64,000 bases of DNA from Arthrobacter sp. P2b (GCF_900168295.1 NZ_FVZL01000020.1:1-64000), one strand, 5' to 3'; positions 1 to 9,225 are shown, counted from the stretch's first letter. Numbers and translations: made by a program. The notes: generated by a model not told the origin, from the letters alone.

Positions 1-136
1 GAGGTCCCGCCCAGCGATCATGGGGCATATCAGAATGACAAGCAGCGATGGAACTTCCACTTGTCTATCGAAGCGGAGGAGTGAAGCGGCATGACCTACT
101 GAAAGGGCGAGCCAAATCTGTAAGGACAAAGAAAAA

Positions 137-162
137 CCGCATCCCTTCCTTTCGGGATGCGG
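137..162. terminator. Hairpin CCGCATCCC / GGGATGCGG
   Basis: A perfect 9-bp stem (137-145 with 154-162) has an 8-base loop and an A5 run immediately to its left, so on the minus strand it reads as a stem followed by T5, like an intrinsic terminator. In repeat D the left arm has decayed to CCAAATCCC, so the stem is weakened there. Confidence 0.5.
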
Positions 163-197
163 TCGTAGGTTGAAGGCTTCGACGGGCGGAAATCGGG

Positions 198-216
198 GTG
201 TGGACAATGTCCACAC
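198..216. promoter_or_regulatory. 19-bp palindrome (GTGTGGACA-A-TGTCCACAC)
   Basis: A perfect inverted repeat with 9-bp arms around a central A. Six further variants occur at 11099-11115, 11582-11600, 52947-52969, 53399-53417, 55242-55260 and 59001-59027. One lies about 90-100 bp upstream of the tRNA-like core in each repeat block. A dimeric repressor or recombination-protein site is likely; which one cannot be decided from sequence. Confidence 0.7.
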
Positions 217-307
217 TTTTGGTCTCAGATCGGGTCCTACTGCCCTCGGACTACTTCGGATTCGGCATGTTTTCGCGGGTTCCCAGTGTCTGCAATGCCT
301 GGAAGGT

Positions 308-332
308 AGTTCGAGTCCCACCTCGGGCACAG
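308..332 (+). other. tRNA 3'-end fragment, att-like core (copy A)
   Basis: The 25-bp segment starting AGTTCGAGTCCC and ending CTCGGGCACAG is identical in all four repeat blocks. TTCGAGT is a T-loop, CCCAC the 3' side of a T-stem, and CTCGGGC the 3' side of an acceptor stem that would pair with GCCCGAG. Upstream sequence does not complete a tRNA (no GTGGG 5' T-stem strand, no D or anticodon arm), so this is a fragment of the kind left by integration into a tRNA gene. A tRNA-Leu-like acceptor is possible but unproven. Confidence 0.65.
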
Positions 333-525
333 TGTTTCCGCAGGTCAGAGGCTTTTTGTCCTTTTGGTGTTGACAAAGCTTGACTATTTTGATCAATCAG
401 CGTATACGACTGCGCTTACACTTCATGCCAGCAGCGGTCTACGACGCAACACGCCCTATTGCTGTCTGTGCCCACCGGTAGTGTGATGCCAACCAGATCA
501 TGTAGCAGTAAACAGGGGTAATTCA

Positions 526-3500
526 GTGAGTCATCGGTTGCCGCACCTTGCCAGTCAGATCCAAATCGAACAGTGGGGCGAGACGCAGCAGGCGCAGTCG
601 CGACTTCCGAATCTTGTTCGAAACCTCATCGCGGACTTGGTTCCTGATGTTCAGGAATTGATCATGCCGGGCGACGAGCACGTAAACCTGTCCGGCTATG
701 ACGGAATTGTCCAGTCGCCGGTGCAGACTCCCTTTGTTCCACGAGGGAGGAGTGTCTGGGAGTTCGGTGTTGGTGGGAACCCAAAGGGTAAGGCTGACGC
801 CGACTACGAGAAGCGGACGAAGGAGCCCTGTGGCGTCAACCGATCCGAGACTACGTTTGTTTTTGTCACTCCTCACCGGTGGGTCAATGGGCGAACATGG
901 GCCCAGGAAAAGACGGCGCTCAGTGACTGGAAGGCCGTACAAGTGAGGACAGCCTCTGATCTGTATGGCGCCTTAGAAAGGTCACCGCGGACGCATGTCC
1001 GCTTTTCTGAAGAAATTGGAGTTCCTGCCAATGGAGTTCAGAGCCTCGACAAGTGGTGGGAGAACTTCACGAGGGGTACACGGGGGCTACTTCCCCCTGA
1101 ATTGCTCACGGCGGGTAGAACCTCGGAAGCCGCGCGACTGCTTGCATCGATAACTGAGGAGCCCGCGCGGCTTCTCTGGATTGCGGCACCCGATCCGGAT
1201 GACGTGTTGAGCTTCGTGGCCGCCGTTGTACATAGGGCCAATCCCGTAATCAGGCAAGACATCCTGGATCGGACGCTGATTGTTTTCGATCCCGGAGCAC
1301 TTGCATACCTGGGCGAGACGGAAGGGTTACTGATTCTTATCCCATTTGAGGAGTCCCTTGTACGCCGGGCTGACCTCATAGCTGGTCACCACATCATCTT
1401 GCACAGCTCGTCAGGAACGACGGGGGACCTCGAGCTTCCCCGAACCCCTATCGGAGAAGCTGAGAAAATCCTCAAGAACCTTGGCGTCGAAGACGACCGG
1501 GTGAGCGACCTGGCCCGGGCGATCAACAAGAGCGTCCCGCTCTACAGGAGACGGCTGACAGGTGTGCCGAACGCGGCAACCGTCATAGTGAGGGCCTTTG
1601 CGGACGATTCCATCGCACGTAGAGCGTGGATGCTGGGGTCATGGAACCTCAGATCGCCCGGCGATGTCGCGGCCATTGAGCGCATCGCCGGCGATGCTGA
1701 AGCCTTTCAAAAAGCCACAAACGCGCTGCTCGACGGAGCCGCGCCCATATTCACTCGAGTTGGTTCGGCATGGAAGATATTCGACCGACTCGATTCCGTA
1801 GGTCAGGTCGTTGCCAAGGCCACAGCGGATGATCTGACATCGCTCGAAGCTGTCGTGCAAGAAATTCTCGGAGCCGTTGACCCAAAGCTCGACTTGCCCA
1901 GAGACGAGCGATGGAGGGCTGCTATCTACGGAAAGGTTAGGAACCACTCCTCTGATCTTCGGAAGGGCCTGGCGACTACGCTCGCGCAATTTGGCTCGTT
2001 GGAGGGCGACGCTAACCGCGTAGTGGGTGGACAGACTCTTGCTGGCTGGACGCAGCTGATGGTCAGGGCGCTCCTCCAACGAGCGAACGAAGACGATACA
2101 GGCAAGGTGTGGGAGTCGCTGTTTGACGTGCTCCCACTTCTGGCCGAGGCTGCGCCCGACATTTTCCTTGAAGAAGTTGGGGTGGCGCTGGAGCCTGGCA
2201 GCGCGCTAGGTGCGGGCTTGTTCCCCGACTCTGAACGCGCCTACTTGTCACCAACTAGCCCACATGTCTATCTTCAGTGGGCCCTCGAAGTTCTAGCGTG
2301 GTCTCCGGTGTATTTCAGCGAGGCGACGCAGCTCATCATGCTCCTGACAGCGAAGGCGCCGAATGACTCGATAACAAACCACCCGACTGGCGTTCTTATA
2401 GGGCTCTTCCTGCCCTGGCGGCCCCAGACTTCCGCGTCGCTGAAGTCTCGGAACACGGTTCTTACCAAGTTCGTCAGGAACAATCCGGCTGAGGCATGGA
2501 AACTTGTGCTTGCCCTCTTCCCTCGCCGGCATGGGTTCGTAACAGCATCCGCCGGCCCGGAGTTCCATGACTGGAAGAAACGGGCCACTGAATCGAATGT
2601 ATCGATGCCCGACTACGTGAACTCGGTCGACCGAATTGTCGACCTGGGCATTCAACTTGCGCGGCAAGAGCCGCCTCGGCTCGCCGCCCTGGTTGCCAAG
2701 ATCGATGAGTTGAGCAGTGAACCGCGTGATCGGCTATTGAGCCTATTCGCGGAGCTCGGCCGAGAAGGAACACTGGACGAAGCGACTTCAGAGACCGTAT
2801 GGAAAGAGCTGTCCTCGTTTATCCGGCGGCATCGCGAGTACAGCGACTCCGAGTGGGCCCTCGACGAGGCCGCCCTAAAGCCCCTTGACCAGGTCGCTGA
2901 ACTTTTCCAACCTGCAACGCGAAAGGAACAGGTCCTATGGCTCTTTGACTACCGCCCGGAACTGGGCGACATCTCACGAAGAGACAACTATGAGGAATAC
3001 GACCGCGAACTTCAGCGTCGCCAGACCGCTGCCGTCGAGGAAGTGTTCGTGCAGAGTGGCCTGCAGGGGTTGCTTGACCTCGCCTCCACTGTAAGGAGGC
3101 CCTGGTCCGTAGGTTATGCAACCACTCAATCTTCGAGCGTTCGGATCGATGAGAACGACCTGGCCTCACTCCTAGTCGACAAACGCGCAGGGGTCCTGGA
3201 ATTTGCGCGGGCCGCGATCGCGAAACTTGCCAAGGAAGACGAAGAAGTCATCGTGGCAATGGCCAAAAAGCATACAAAACCACCGCTACTTGCGGCCCGG
3301 ATCTTGCAGACCGTTGACGATCTCTCGGTTGCGTGGGCGGCCTTGGACCAATTGGACGAAGCGGTCAGCCGACACTACTGGGCGGAATTCCAGACCCATG
3401 GACGTGGCGAGTTTCTGCTAGTGAATGAGGCTGCTCGCCGGCTCGGAAAGCATAAACGCCATGCGGCTGCCCTGGAGCTGATGGCGATGTACTCTCACGG

Positions 3501-4308
3501 CGGCAAGGTCTACTTGGATCCTGAGCTAATCCTAGAGCTCTTTCACGCCTCCTCTGCCGAGGACCCTGAGGCCGGAACTCTTTCGGAGTACGAAATCGGC
3601 GCCTTACTTGACTACGTCGAACGAGACGGCGCCATCGATACGCAGCGGCAAGGACTTTTGCAGTGGAAGCTACTTCCCGCTCTCGACGACTCTACGAGCA
3701 TCAGGGCGCTCGAGTCGTTGATAGCTGATTCAGCTGAATTTTTTGTCCAGATGATCAGCTTTCTCTATCGCAGAGGCGACGAGAAGGAGGAAACCACTGT
3801 CCCAGAAAACATATCTTCGAACGCGTGGAATCTTCTAAACCGCTGGACGATGATTCCGGGATCTGATCCTGAGGACGGAATCGTTGACGAGAGCGCGCTA
3901 TATCGATGGGTCGGGGAGGCTCGCCGACTCCTCGAAGAATCGGGTCGCCTCGACGTTGGAGAAGCGCATATTGGTATGGTCCTCGCCAGGGCCAGGCCTG
4001 ATACTCGGGACTCGATTTGGCCATGCATCCCAGTGAGAAATTTTTTCGAGAGTCAGAGTAGCGAAGTAATCAACCGGAATTTCAAGGTCGGCATCATCAA
4101 TAAGCGAGGCGTGACATCGCGCAGCTTAACCGAGGGAGGCGAGCAAGAGCGAGTACTGGCGAAGGGATTCCTCGATGACGCCCTGGAGCTTGTGGATGAG
4201 TGGCCGAAGACAGCACGACTCCTACGTGAGGTCTCCCAGGTCTACGAGGCGGATGCCCGCGAGCATGACGAAGAAGCTCAAAGGATTCAAGAAGGCTTCG
4301 GGCTCTAG
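526..4308 (+). CDS. Large protein with PD-(D/E)xK-like N-terminus, candidate defence effector
   Basis: A 1260-residue cytoplasmic protein with a GTG start after AGGGG. Residues ~1-130 have the layout of a restriction-endonuclease-like fold: an early glutamine/acid-rich helix, GYDG (Asp59), then WEFG (Glu79) with Lys87/Lys89 and the strand FVFVTP near 111-115. Around residues 190-250 there is a Rossmann-like stretch (LLWIAAPDPDDVLSF), but no Walker A motif. The remaining ~900 residues are charged and helical, with no transmembrane segment. It stands beside an ImmA/PIN pair and an HNH nuclease, a typical setting for defence genes. I do not recognise the full-length family; the nuclease assignment is a pattern match, and the C-terminal part could be a helical-repeat sensor. 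Confidence 0.7.
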   Translation: MSHRLPHLASQIQIEQWGETQQAQSRLPNLVRNLIADLVPDVQELIMPGDEHVNLSGYDGIVQSPVQTPFVPRGRSVWEFGVGGNPKGKADADYEKRTKEPCGVNRSETTFVFVTPHRWVNGRTWAQEKTALSDWKAVQVRTASDLYGALERSPRTHVRFSEEIGVPANGVQSLDKWWENFTRGTRGLLPPELLTAGRTSEAARLLASITEEPARLLWIAAPDPDDVLSFVAAVVHRANPVIRQDILDRTLIVFDPGALAYLGETEGLLILIPFEESLVRRADLIAGHHIILHSSSGTTGDLELPRTPIGEAEKILKNLGVEDDRVSDLARAINKSVPLYRRRLTGVPNAATVIVRAFADDSIARRAWMLGSWNLRSPGDVAAIERIAGDAEAFQKATNALLDGAAPIFTRVGSAWKIFDRLDSVGQVVAKATADDLTSLEAVVQEILGAVDPKLDLPRDERWRAAIYGKVRNHSSDLRKGLATTLAQFGSLEGDANRVVGGQTLAGWTQLMVRALLQRANEDDTGKVWESLFDVLPLLAEAAPDIFLEEVGVALEPGSALGAGLFPDSERAYLSPTSPHVYLQWALEVLAWSPVYFSEATQLIMLLTAKAPNDSITNHPTGVLIGLFLPWRPQTSASLKSRNTVLTKFVRNNPAEAWKLVLALFPRRHGFVTASAGPEFHDWKKRATESNVSMPDYVNSVDRIVDLGIQLARQEPPRLAALVAKIDELSSEPRDRLLSLFAELGREGTLDEATSETVWKELSSFIRRHREYSDSEWALDEAALKPLDQVAELFQPATRKEQVLWLFDYRPELGDISRRDNYEEYDRELQRRQTAAVEEVFVQSGLQGLLDLASTVRRPWSVGYATTQSSSVRIDENDLASLLVDKRAGVLEFARAAIAKLAKEDEEVIVAMAKKHTKPPLLAARILQTVDDLSVAWAALDQLDEAVSRHYWAEFQTHGRGEFLLVNEAARRLGKHKRHAAALELMAMYSHGGKVYLDPELILELFHASSAEDPEAGTLSEYEIGALLDYVERDGAIDTQRQGLLQWKLLPALDDSTSIRALESLIADSAEFFVQMISFLYRRGDEKEETTVPENISSNAWNLLNRWTMIPGSDPEDGIVDESALYRWVGEARRLLEESGRLDVGEAHIGMVLARARPDTRDSIWPCIPVRNFFESQSSEVINRNFKVGIINKRGVTSRSLTEGGEQERVLAKGFLDDALELVDEWPKTARLLREVSQVYEADAREHDEEAQRIQEGFGL

Positions 4309-4387
4309 TGTGAGGGCGGGCTTCAGCGGCTCGATGTATGCCGTAGGAAGTTCTGCGATGCGAGGCGCCGAGGCAGTCCATAAGGCA

Positions 4388-4414
4388 CTGCAATTGGGAA
4401 AATCCCAATTGCAG
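4388..4414. promoter_or_regulatory. 27-bp operator upstream of the XRE/ImmA gene
   Basis: Perfect 12-bp arms CTGCAATTGGGA and TCCCAATTGCAG are separated by AAA. The site ends 13 bases before the ATG at 4428 and abuts a TAGAAT -10-like box at 4416-4421, so bound protein would block the promoter. The XRE domain of the downstream protein is the obvious candidate ligand (autoregulation). Confidence 0.75.
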
Positions 4415-4427
4415 GTAGAATTGAACC

Positions 4428-5528
4428 ATGACAACCGTGGGGGAACGTATTCGGCAGCGCATTGCTGAGCTGCAGCTTGCCGCGCCCGAGAAGGAGATCG
4501 CGGCTTCCGTCGGCATAACTCCAGATGTGTTTTCCCGGTCCTTGAACGGGAAACGGACGTTCACGAGCACCGAGCTGGCGCACCTGGCTGAGCGGCTTTC
4601 CACCTCCATGTACTGGCTCGCTACGGGTGAAGCGGACCCATTCGAGGCGAGGATAGCGGCCCGTCACGAATACGACTTCGTAAATGGCCGGTACGTGGAC
4701 GACCAGGACGGAAGTACCCGGGTCACTCTTGATAACATCGAGCTTGCCTACCGGCAGGTCTATCAGGGCAGGAACGATCAGCGCACCAAGGTCGCTAACC
4801 CCGCTGAGGTTCGGGATAGGCTCGGCGAAGATTTCGTTCGCGACTTCGCGGCCCGGGTCGAGGAGACCCTGGATATTGACGTCGTGAGGGTGGAGGGCGT
4901 CCGAAGCGCGTATTCGCTTCGGGCCGGCGGCCGCTACTGCATCGTTGTTCCGCGCAGCAGTAACTGGTTCCACCAGAACAGTTCCATCGCCCATGAGCTC
5001 GGACATATCTACCTCGGCCACTTTAACGCCTCGGATGAGGCCGCATCAGAGGCCAAGGAGGGGCCTGCTTTCGATTTCGGGGCGCAGATCCTCCTTCCGG
5101 CCGACCGGATGCGCGCGATGGACTGGACCACCGCGGGCCGCATTGATGTTGTCAATTTCCTGTGGGATTCAGGGGTGTCCACCAAGTACCTGGCCAACCG
5201 GCTGCGGAAACTGTCGCTTCCTTACAGTGATGAGGTCCGGAACCTTCTGAGCCTGTCGACTTTCGACGTGCTCAACCGGCCGCTGGAAGGCAAGTCCTTC
5301 ACGCCGTTCGCAGTCGGTGCGCGTACCCAGCGGGCCGCGGAGCGTCGTTTCCCCGACGCTCTAATTGCCGCTCACATGGAGGCAGTCGCGATCGGCAAGG
5401 CACCGAAGGAAACTGTTGCCTGGATGCTGGACGTGGCTCCCGACGACCTCGACGTTCACCCGATCCAGTCGCAGCCTGTAGATCTCGACGACCTGGCTGC
5501 GTCACTGGGTTTGGCGGCCAACGGTTGA
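4428..5528 (+). CDS. XRE-family regulator fused to ImmA/IrrE metallopeptidase
   Basis: 366 residues. The N-terminal ~65 residues form a helix-turn-helix (AELQLAAPEKEIAASVGI, then LNGKRTFTSTEL). The middle carries the zinc-peptidase motif HELGH (His189, Glu190, His193), typical of ImmA/IrrE proteases that cleave partner repressors or antitoxins. The C-terminal part has a second ImmA-like helical region. Its stop overlaps the start of the PIN-like gene by a TTGA junction, indicating translational coupling. In related systems the COG2856 protein controls or neutralises the adjacent toxin; here that is inferred. The operator at 4388-4414 suggests autoregulation. Confidence 0.88.
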   Translation: MTTVGERIRQRIAELQLAAPEKEIAASVGITPDVFSRSLNGKRTFTSTELAHLAERLSTSMYWLATGEADPFEARIAARHEYDFVNGRYVDDQDGSTRVTLDNIELAYRQVYQGRNDQRTKVANPAEVRDRLGEDFVRDFAARVEETLDIDVVRVEGVRSAYSLRAGGRYCIVVPRSSNWFHQNSSIAHELGHIYLGHFNASDEAASEAKEGPAFDFGAQILLPADRMRAMDWTTAGRIDVVNFLWDSGVSTKYLANRLRKLSLPYSDEVRNLLSLSTFDVLNRPLEGKSFTPFAVGARTQRAAERRFPDALIAAHMEAVAIGKAPKETVAWMLDVAPDDLDVHPIQSQPVDLDDLAASLGLAANG

Positions 5529-6094
5529 GCGTAGCGCTGTTCCTGCCGGACAACACCGTCCTGGTGAACTTTGCCCGGATTGGGCGCTTTGACCTTCTGC
5601 GCCTCGTGGCCGCAGGGCGTTCCACATGGTGTTACACCGTTTCCCAGGAGTGCGAGAGGAGTTCCTCGGTTGAGGGCCTGGAGCAGCTGACAGAGGCCCC
5701 GGGCATTTTTGGCGAACCGTTGAAGTTGGAAACGCCTGCGGAGTATTTGGACACTCAGGTGTATCAAGCCCAGCTCCGCAAACCCGGTGATGACCGGGCG
5801 TCAAACTTGGGTGAAGCTGAGAGCCTTTCAATCATTTCGAACCGAAGGCTGGATGCAACGTTTGTCACTGACGACAATGGCGCCCTTGGGTTTGCCGTGA
5901 CTAATGGCATTAAGCACATGACGACATGGGATCTGCTCAAGCTCTTCGTCAGGGTTGAGAAGCTGGACCGCAGCACGGCGTGGCATTATGTTTTGGAGCT
6001 CGGTGGGCATAGGCGCCGATACGAGGAGTTGCGGGACCGGGAATCGTTTTACACATGGCTCGAATCGGCCGACTCGTTACGCTACATCCCCTGA
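5525..6094 (+). CDS. PIN-like ribonuclease domain protein, probable toxin partner
   Basis: 189 residues, TTG start inside the stop codon of the upstream gene. The acid pattern fits a PIN-like nuclease: Asp9 in LPDNTVLVNF, Glu97/Glu99 in LGEAES, and Asp116/Asp117 in FVTDDNGAL, with the usual alternation of strands and helices. No signal peptide or membrane segment. Coupling to an XRE/ImmA protein makes a toxin/antitoxin-like or abortive-infection pair likely. Direct toxicity is not shown by sequence; a housekeeping RNase role is less likely in this setting. Confidence 0.72.
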   Translation: MSVALFLPDNTVLVNFARIGRFDLLRLVAAGRSTWCYTVSQECERSSSVEGLEQLTEAPGIFGEPLKLETPAEYLDTQVYQAQLRKPGDDRASNLGEAESLSIISNRRLDATFVTDDNGALGFAVTNGIKHMTTWDLLKLFVRVEKLDRSTAWHYVLELGGHRRRYEELRDRESFYTWLESADSLRYIP

Positions 6095-6306
6095 TCTTTC
6101 CGCAAGCCCCGCGGGATGACGCCCGAGGCTGCCCAACCGGGAAGCGGCTCGGCTGACGGTCTTGGTCGCACTAGGTACGGCTGGGTATTGTCTCAGTCAG
6201 TACCACATCTCCGGAGCACAGACGGTCGCTGTATTCACAACGGCGGTACAAGTTGTTGTCTCAGCAGTCCTCAAGCAAGCCCTGACTGCGACGACCGGGG
6301 CATTTG

Positions 6307-6450
6307 ATGAAACTCGGCTACGTACGCATGTCCACTTCAAATCAAAACGCGAGCATACAGATCAAGGCGATTTTGAACGACCCGGAAAGGAGGGAGTGGC
6401 GGGTGGACTGTAGGGGCGGATCTGTGATCGACGCAATGAACCGTCCATGA
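6307..6450 (+). pseudogene. Serine resolvase, N-terminal fragment
   Basis: The reading frame begins MKLGYVRMSTSNQNASIQIK, the characteristic start of Tn3-type resolvases/invertases with the catalytic Ser after YVR-S-T. It leaves family resemblance after about 22 residues and stops at codon 48. The catalytic arginines, dimer helix and DNA-binding domain are all missing, so it is a remnant marking a former mobile element or recombination breakpoint. Confidence 0.75.
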
Positions 6451-6531
6451 GTCCACCCTCAGAGAGCTTCTGGTGAGGGAGACAGGCCACAACATTGCTT
6501 TCGACGGCCCCTGCGGCTGGCACTGCAAGTC

Positions 6532-7485
6532 TCAGGGCGTGTTAGCTTCGACGGCCAGATGGTGCTGCCGATGCCAGGCGAAGTAGTCCCGCGACCGTTC
6601 GTCATGAGCGAGGCAGCTGCGGCCGAAGAGATACCGCAGATGGTCCCCAATTTGTCCGTGCCCCGGTCTGCCCGCCTCGATGGTTCCGTCAGTGCCGACG
6701 ATAAGGTAGCCGCGCTCAAAAAGCGCATCGCAACCGAACAGGCAAGCCAGCATGGACACATTGCGAGTGTCCATGCGCTCCCCCTCGGAGCACTTCGAGC
6801 GGGGTTTGATGTGGGCGGCAACCAGGAACTCGTCCGGATAGGAGCGCCCGCAGAGAGAGCACGAGCTGCCCCGGAGCTGCAGCTGCTGGTTTCGCAGGAA
6901 GCGCTGCTCGGTCCGAACGGCGGCGAGGGCCCATGTGTCACTGGGACCGCCTAGGTATTGCTCGGAAGACCACGCCCCGTCCAGCTCCTTGTCTCCACGA
7001 TTGTCGATTTCCAGCCCTGCGTGGTGCAGCAGTTTCAGGGCGGCATCCCGGTCAACCGAATACACGTAACCGTTGTTGGAGCCGCCTTTCGCCGTGACCG
7101 GGCCCCGGCCCGGCGGCAGGATCCGGTAGGCGTCTTCCCGGAGAATCCGGACTTCGCAGAGAGGCTCGGTGAGCACCAGCATGCCGTTCGTGTCCGCTGG
7201 CTCCTTGTAACCGCGCAACGGTGGATAAGCAGGCGTCGGCAGCGTGGACACAAGGCTGATGCCCTGAACTGCAGGGCTCTTGAAATTCAGTACGACATCT
7301 CCCGGCCGGACATAATGCAATGTCTCCCAAGAGGCGACGCGCTGCCCGCCGGCGCCTTTCAGAGGTGCCCACAAGGTGCCGTCGAAATAGACATGCCGGA
7401 AGTTCAGGGACTGGAATGCCCACCAGAAATTAGTGGCAGGACCGACAGGGACGGTGATCGGCGTGTCCTTCGTTGAACGGGTCAT
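6532..7485 (-). CDS. HNH endonuclease with PUA/EVE-like N-terminal domain
   Basis: 317 residues. The C-terminal third is an HNH nuclease: Cys209-x2-Cys212 zinc knuckle, AAHIKPRS (His225), then ACLFGCDALFERGYL, the usual layout of HNH_2 restriction-type enzymes. The N-terminal half (FWWAFQSLNF, then VRPGDVVLNF and GISLVS) looks like a PUA-superfamily/EVE-like domain, which in known EVE-HNH enzymes reads modified cytosines. A type IV (modification-dependent) restriction enzyme is therefore plausible, but the EVE call is by eye. It is transcribed alone and divergent from the CoiA-like gene. Confidence 0.75.
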   Translation of the reverse strand: MTRSTKDTPITVPVGPATNFWWAFQSLNFRHVYFDGTLWAPLKGAGGQRVASWETLHYVRPGDVVLNFKSPAVQGISLVSTLPTPAYPPLRGYKEPADTNGMLVLTEPLCEVRILREDAYRILPPGRGPVTAKGGSNNGYVYSVDRDAALKLLHHAGLEIDNRGDKELDGAWSSEQYLGGPSDTWALAAVRTEQRFLRNQQLQLRGSSCSLCGRSYPDEFLVAAHIKPRSKCSEGERMDTRNVSMLACLFGCDALFERGYLIVGTDGTIEAGRPGHGQIGDHLRYLFGRSCLAHDERSRDYFAWHRQHHLAVEANTP

Positions 7486-7671
7486 GCCTTATTCATACCG
7501 GAAAACGCAATGGCGCCTGAGGATCCTGCAAAGGGTCTGCCCAACCGGCGTGCCCTGCTCTGTCCGTAGCAGCGGGCTCGAATCTTCAACCGTTCTTGAT
7601 GGCGCCGTTGGCGGACGGCAGGTAGATTGACCGCCAGGCGACAAAAGGGCGTCGTGTTGGGGGGATCTACG

Positions 7672-9225
7672 TTGCAGCTGGTGGCGTACATCAATGGTGA
7701 GCGACTCGATGCGACTGAAATGGCTCACCGGCCGTGGCGTGATCTGGTGAAACATCCGCGCTATGCGGAGCTGGTGCTGATTGAATGCGGGCTGCGGGCC
7801 AAACGGGTGACCTCACACATGGGCCGCCAGTACTTCGCCCATTACCCGAACCTTGAGTGCCCCGTCGTGCACAAGTCGGAGACGCCCCAGCACCTGGCCA
7901 TGAAGCAGGCGCTGAAGGACAGGATCAACGCCGCCCCGGGGTGGACCGCGCAGGTGGAGGCCGCTCATCCCCAGCGGGCCTGGACTGCCGACGTCTTGGC
8001 CACCAACACGGACGGCCGGCGGCTTGCGTTCGAAGTCCAGCTCTCGCAGCAAACCGAGGAAGAGTTCGTGCGACGGTCCCAGCGTTACGTGGACGACCGC
8101 ATCGGCCCAGTGTGGGTTGTCCCCAAAGCCTTCGATTGGTTCCGGGTGCAGCTGCCGATGATCGTAACGGGCTTCGGCAAGACCAGCGACCTGCCCGGGG
8201 ATCCTGCCGAACTGATGGAACTGCTCGACCACCAGCCGCTCATCGGAAAGATGGCCCGGTCCGGGGCGATAGTGGACGCCGTCCTGCAACCAAGATTTAC
8301 GTGGCCTCACGGGACGCCACGGCTCCAGTGGGACACCATCCAGCGGCTGGAGGCTGAGCGCGCCGAAGCAGCGGAGGCCGCCAGGTTGAAGGCTGCTCAG
8401 GAAGTCACAGCGAGACAGCTCGTGGGCCAAGAGGAGGTGCAACGTAAGGCGGAAAGGGACTCGCTGTTCGCGGTTCAGGCTGTGGCACCAGACGTCGGGG
8501 CTGTACCCGCAGTTAAGGCGGGGATGAATGTGTGGGCGAGCATCGTCAGGTGTTCTGGCTCCGGCCACCCTTTCCTCATCTGGCGGTTGCTGGAGCCGCC
8601 GGCGAGGATTGATCTTCGCCCTTACCGGCCGGGCCCTGAAAGTCTGGACCGTGTCCTTGTCCCGGTCGAGGCCTGGCTTCAGGCCGCTGGCGGCTCGCTG
8701 GTCCGAGCCAAGTTGGTCACCGTGAACCGGCCCGGTAAGCCTCTGGGGTTCGCATGCCCGACATGCAACGACCTTGTTCAAGGGCGGTGGGTGTCTTCGA
8801 TACCAAATTCGAAGTGGTCAGCAATTGCCGAACGTATACAGGCGGAGGTTGACGTTCCCAGGCCGCCGGAACCGGGCTCGCGCCCTGGGCCGCCAAGGGA
8901 GCAAACTCCCAGGCCTCAGATGGTGCGCCGGCCGGCGCGCATTGAGGAAGGCCACCCGGAGTTCATCGGCCCACGGCCCTGGGCCCTGTGGATGTCTGAG
9001 GCCAGGGACGCGACCGAGATCGCCGCACGCCAGGCGGCCAAAGATGCCAGGGCGGTACGACTGCGGGAAATCAGCGAGAACCCACGCTACATCGGCAGCG
9101 CCAACGGATTCAGGTTCCAGTGCAGTGACTGCGGCGGAACTTTCGAAGACGACAACGAGGGTATCCACGCGGACGCCCAGTGTCTGGCGCGTGGCAGCAG
9201 GAACCCAGCTGGCAGTTGGCGATGA
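7672..9225 (+). CDS. CoiA-like nuclease-related protein with C-terminal zinc ribbon
   Basis: About 517 residues from the TTG at 7672, chosen because GGGGGG precedes it by about 7 bases; an upstream TTG at 7627 is possible. Residues ~45-150 (HLAMKQAL, then ADVLATNTDGRRLAFEVQLS and WVV) match CoiA-like competence proteins, which carry a PD-(D/E)xK core (Asp then E-x-Q). A charged coiled-coil-like stretch rich in Ala/Glu/Arg follows at ~240-285. The C-terminus has CSDCGGTF with a later Cys, a zinc ribbon. The exact substrate is unknown; DNA processing during uptake or defence is likely. Confidence 0.75.
   Translation: MQLVAYINGERLDATEMAHRPWRDLVKHPRYAELVLIECGLRAKRVTSHMGRQYFAHYPNLECPVVHKSETPQHLAMKQALKDRINAAPGWTAQVEAAHPQRAWTADVLATNTDGRRLAFEVQLSQQTEEEFVRRSQRYVDDRIGPVWVVPKAFDWFRVQLPMIVTGFGKTSDLPGDPAELMELLDHQPLIGKMARSGAIVDAVLQPRFTWPHGTPRLQWDTIQRLEAERAEAAEAARLKAAQEVTARQLVGQEEVQRKAERDSLFAVQAVAPDVGAVPAVKAGMNVWASIVRCSGSGHPFLIWRLLEPPARIDLRPYRPGPESLDRVLVPVEAWLQAAGGSLVRAKLVTVNRPGKPLGFACPTCNDLVQGRWVSSIPNSKWSAIAERIQAEVDVPRPPEPGSRPGPPREQTPRPQMVRRPARIEEGHPEFIGPRPWALWMSEARDATEIAARQAAKDARAVRLREISENPRYIGSANGFRFQCSDCGGTFEDDNEGIHADAQCLARGSRNPAGSWR

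Larger units (their letters stand above)
132..378 (+). repeat. Direct repeat A (partner of D)
   Basis: This block of about 250 bp aligns almost end to end with 55170-55421 in the same orientation, by eye at roughly 85% identity. It contains in order a hairpin, the phrase GGTTGAAGGCTTCGACGGGC, a palindrome at 198-216, a spacer with GCGGGTTCCCAGTG, and a 25-bp core at 308-332 that looks like a tRNA 3' end, followed by GTCAGAGGCTTTTT. It ends near a half-palindrome GTGTTGACA at 367-375. No credible protein is encoded. The likely role is an attachment scar or att-like site of an integrated element; this is inferred from the tRNA-like core and the same-orientation copies. Confidence 0.8.

Noticed and set aside
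308..332. Complete tRNA gene at any of the four cores
   Set aside because: No 5' acceptor strand GCCCGAG, D-arm or anticodon arm could be placed upstream of any copy; only the 3' end is present.
7813..8781. 322-codon minus-strand frame opposite the CoiA-like gene
   Set aside because: Low-complexity Arg/Pro/Gly-rich mirror of a well-supported gene; typical of antisense frames in high-GC DNA.
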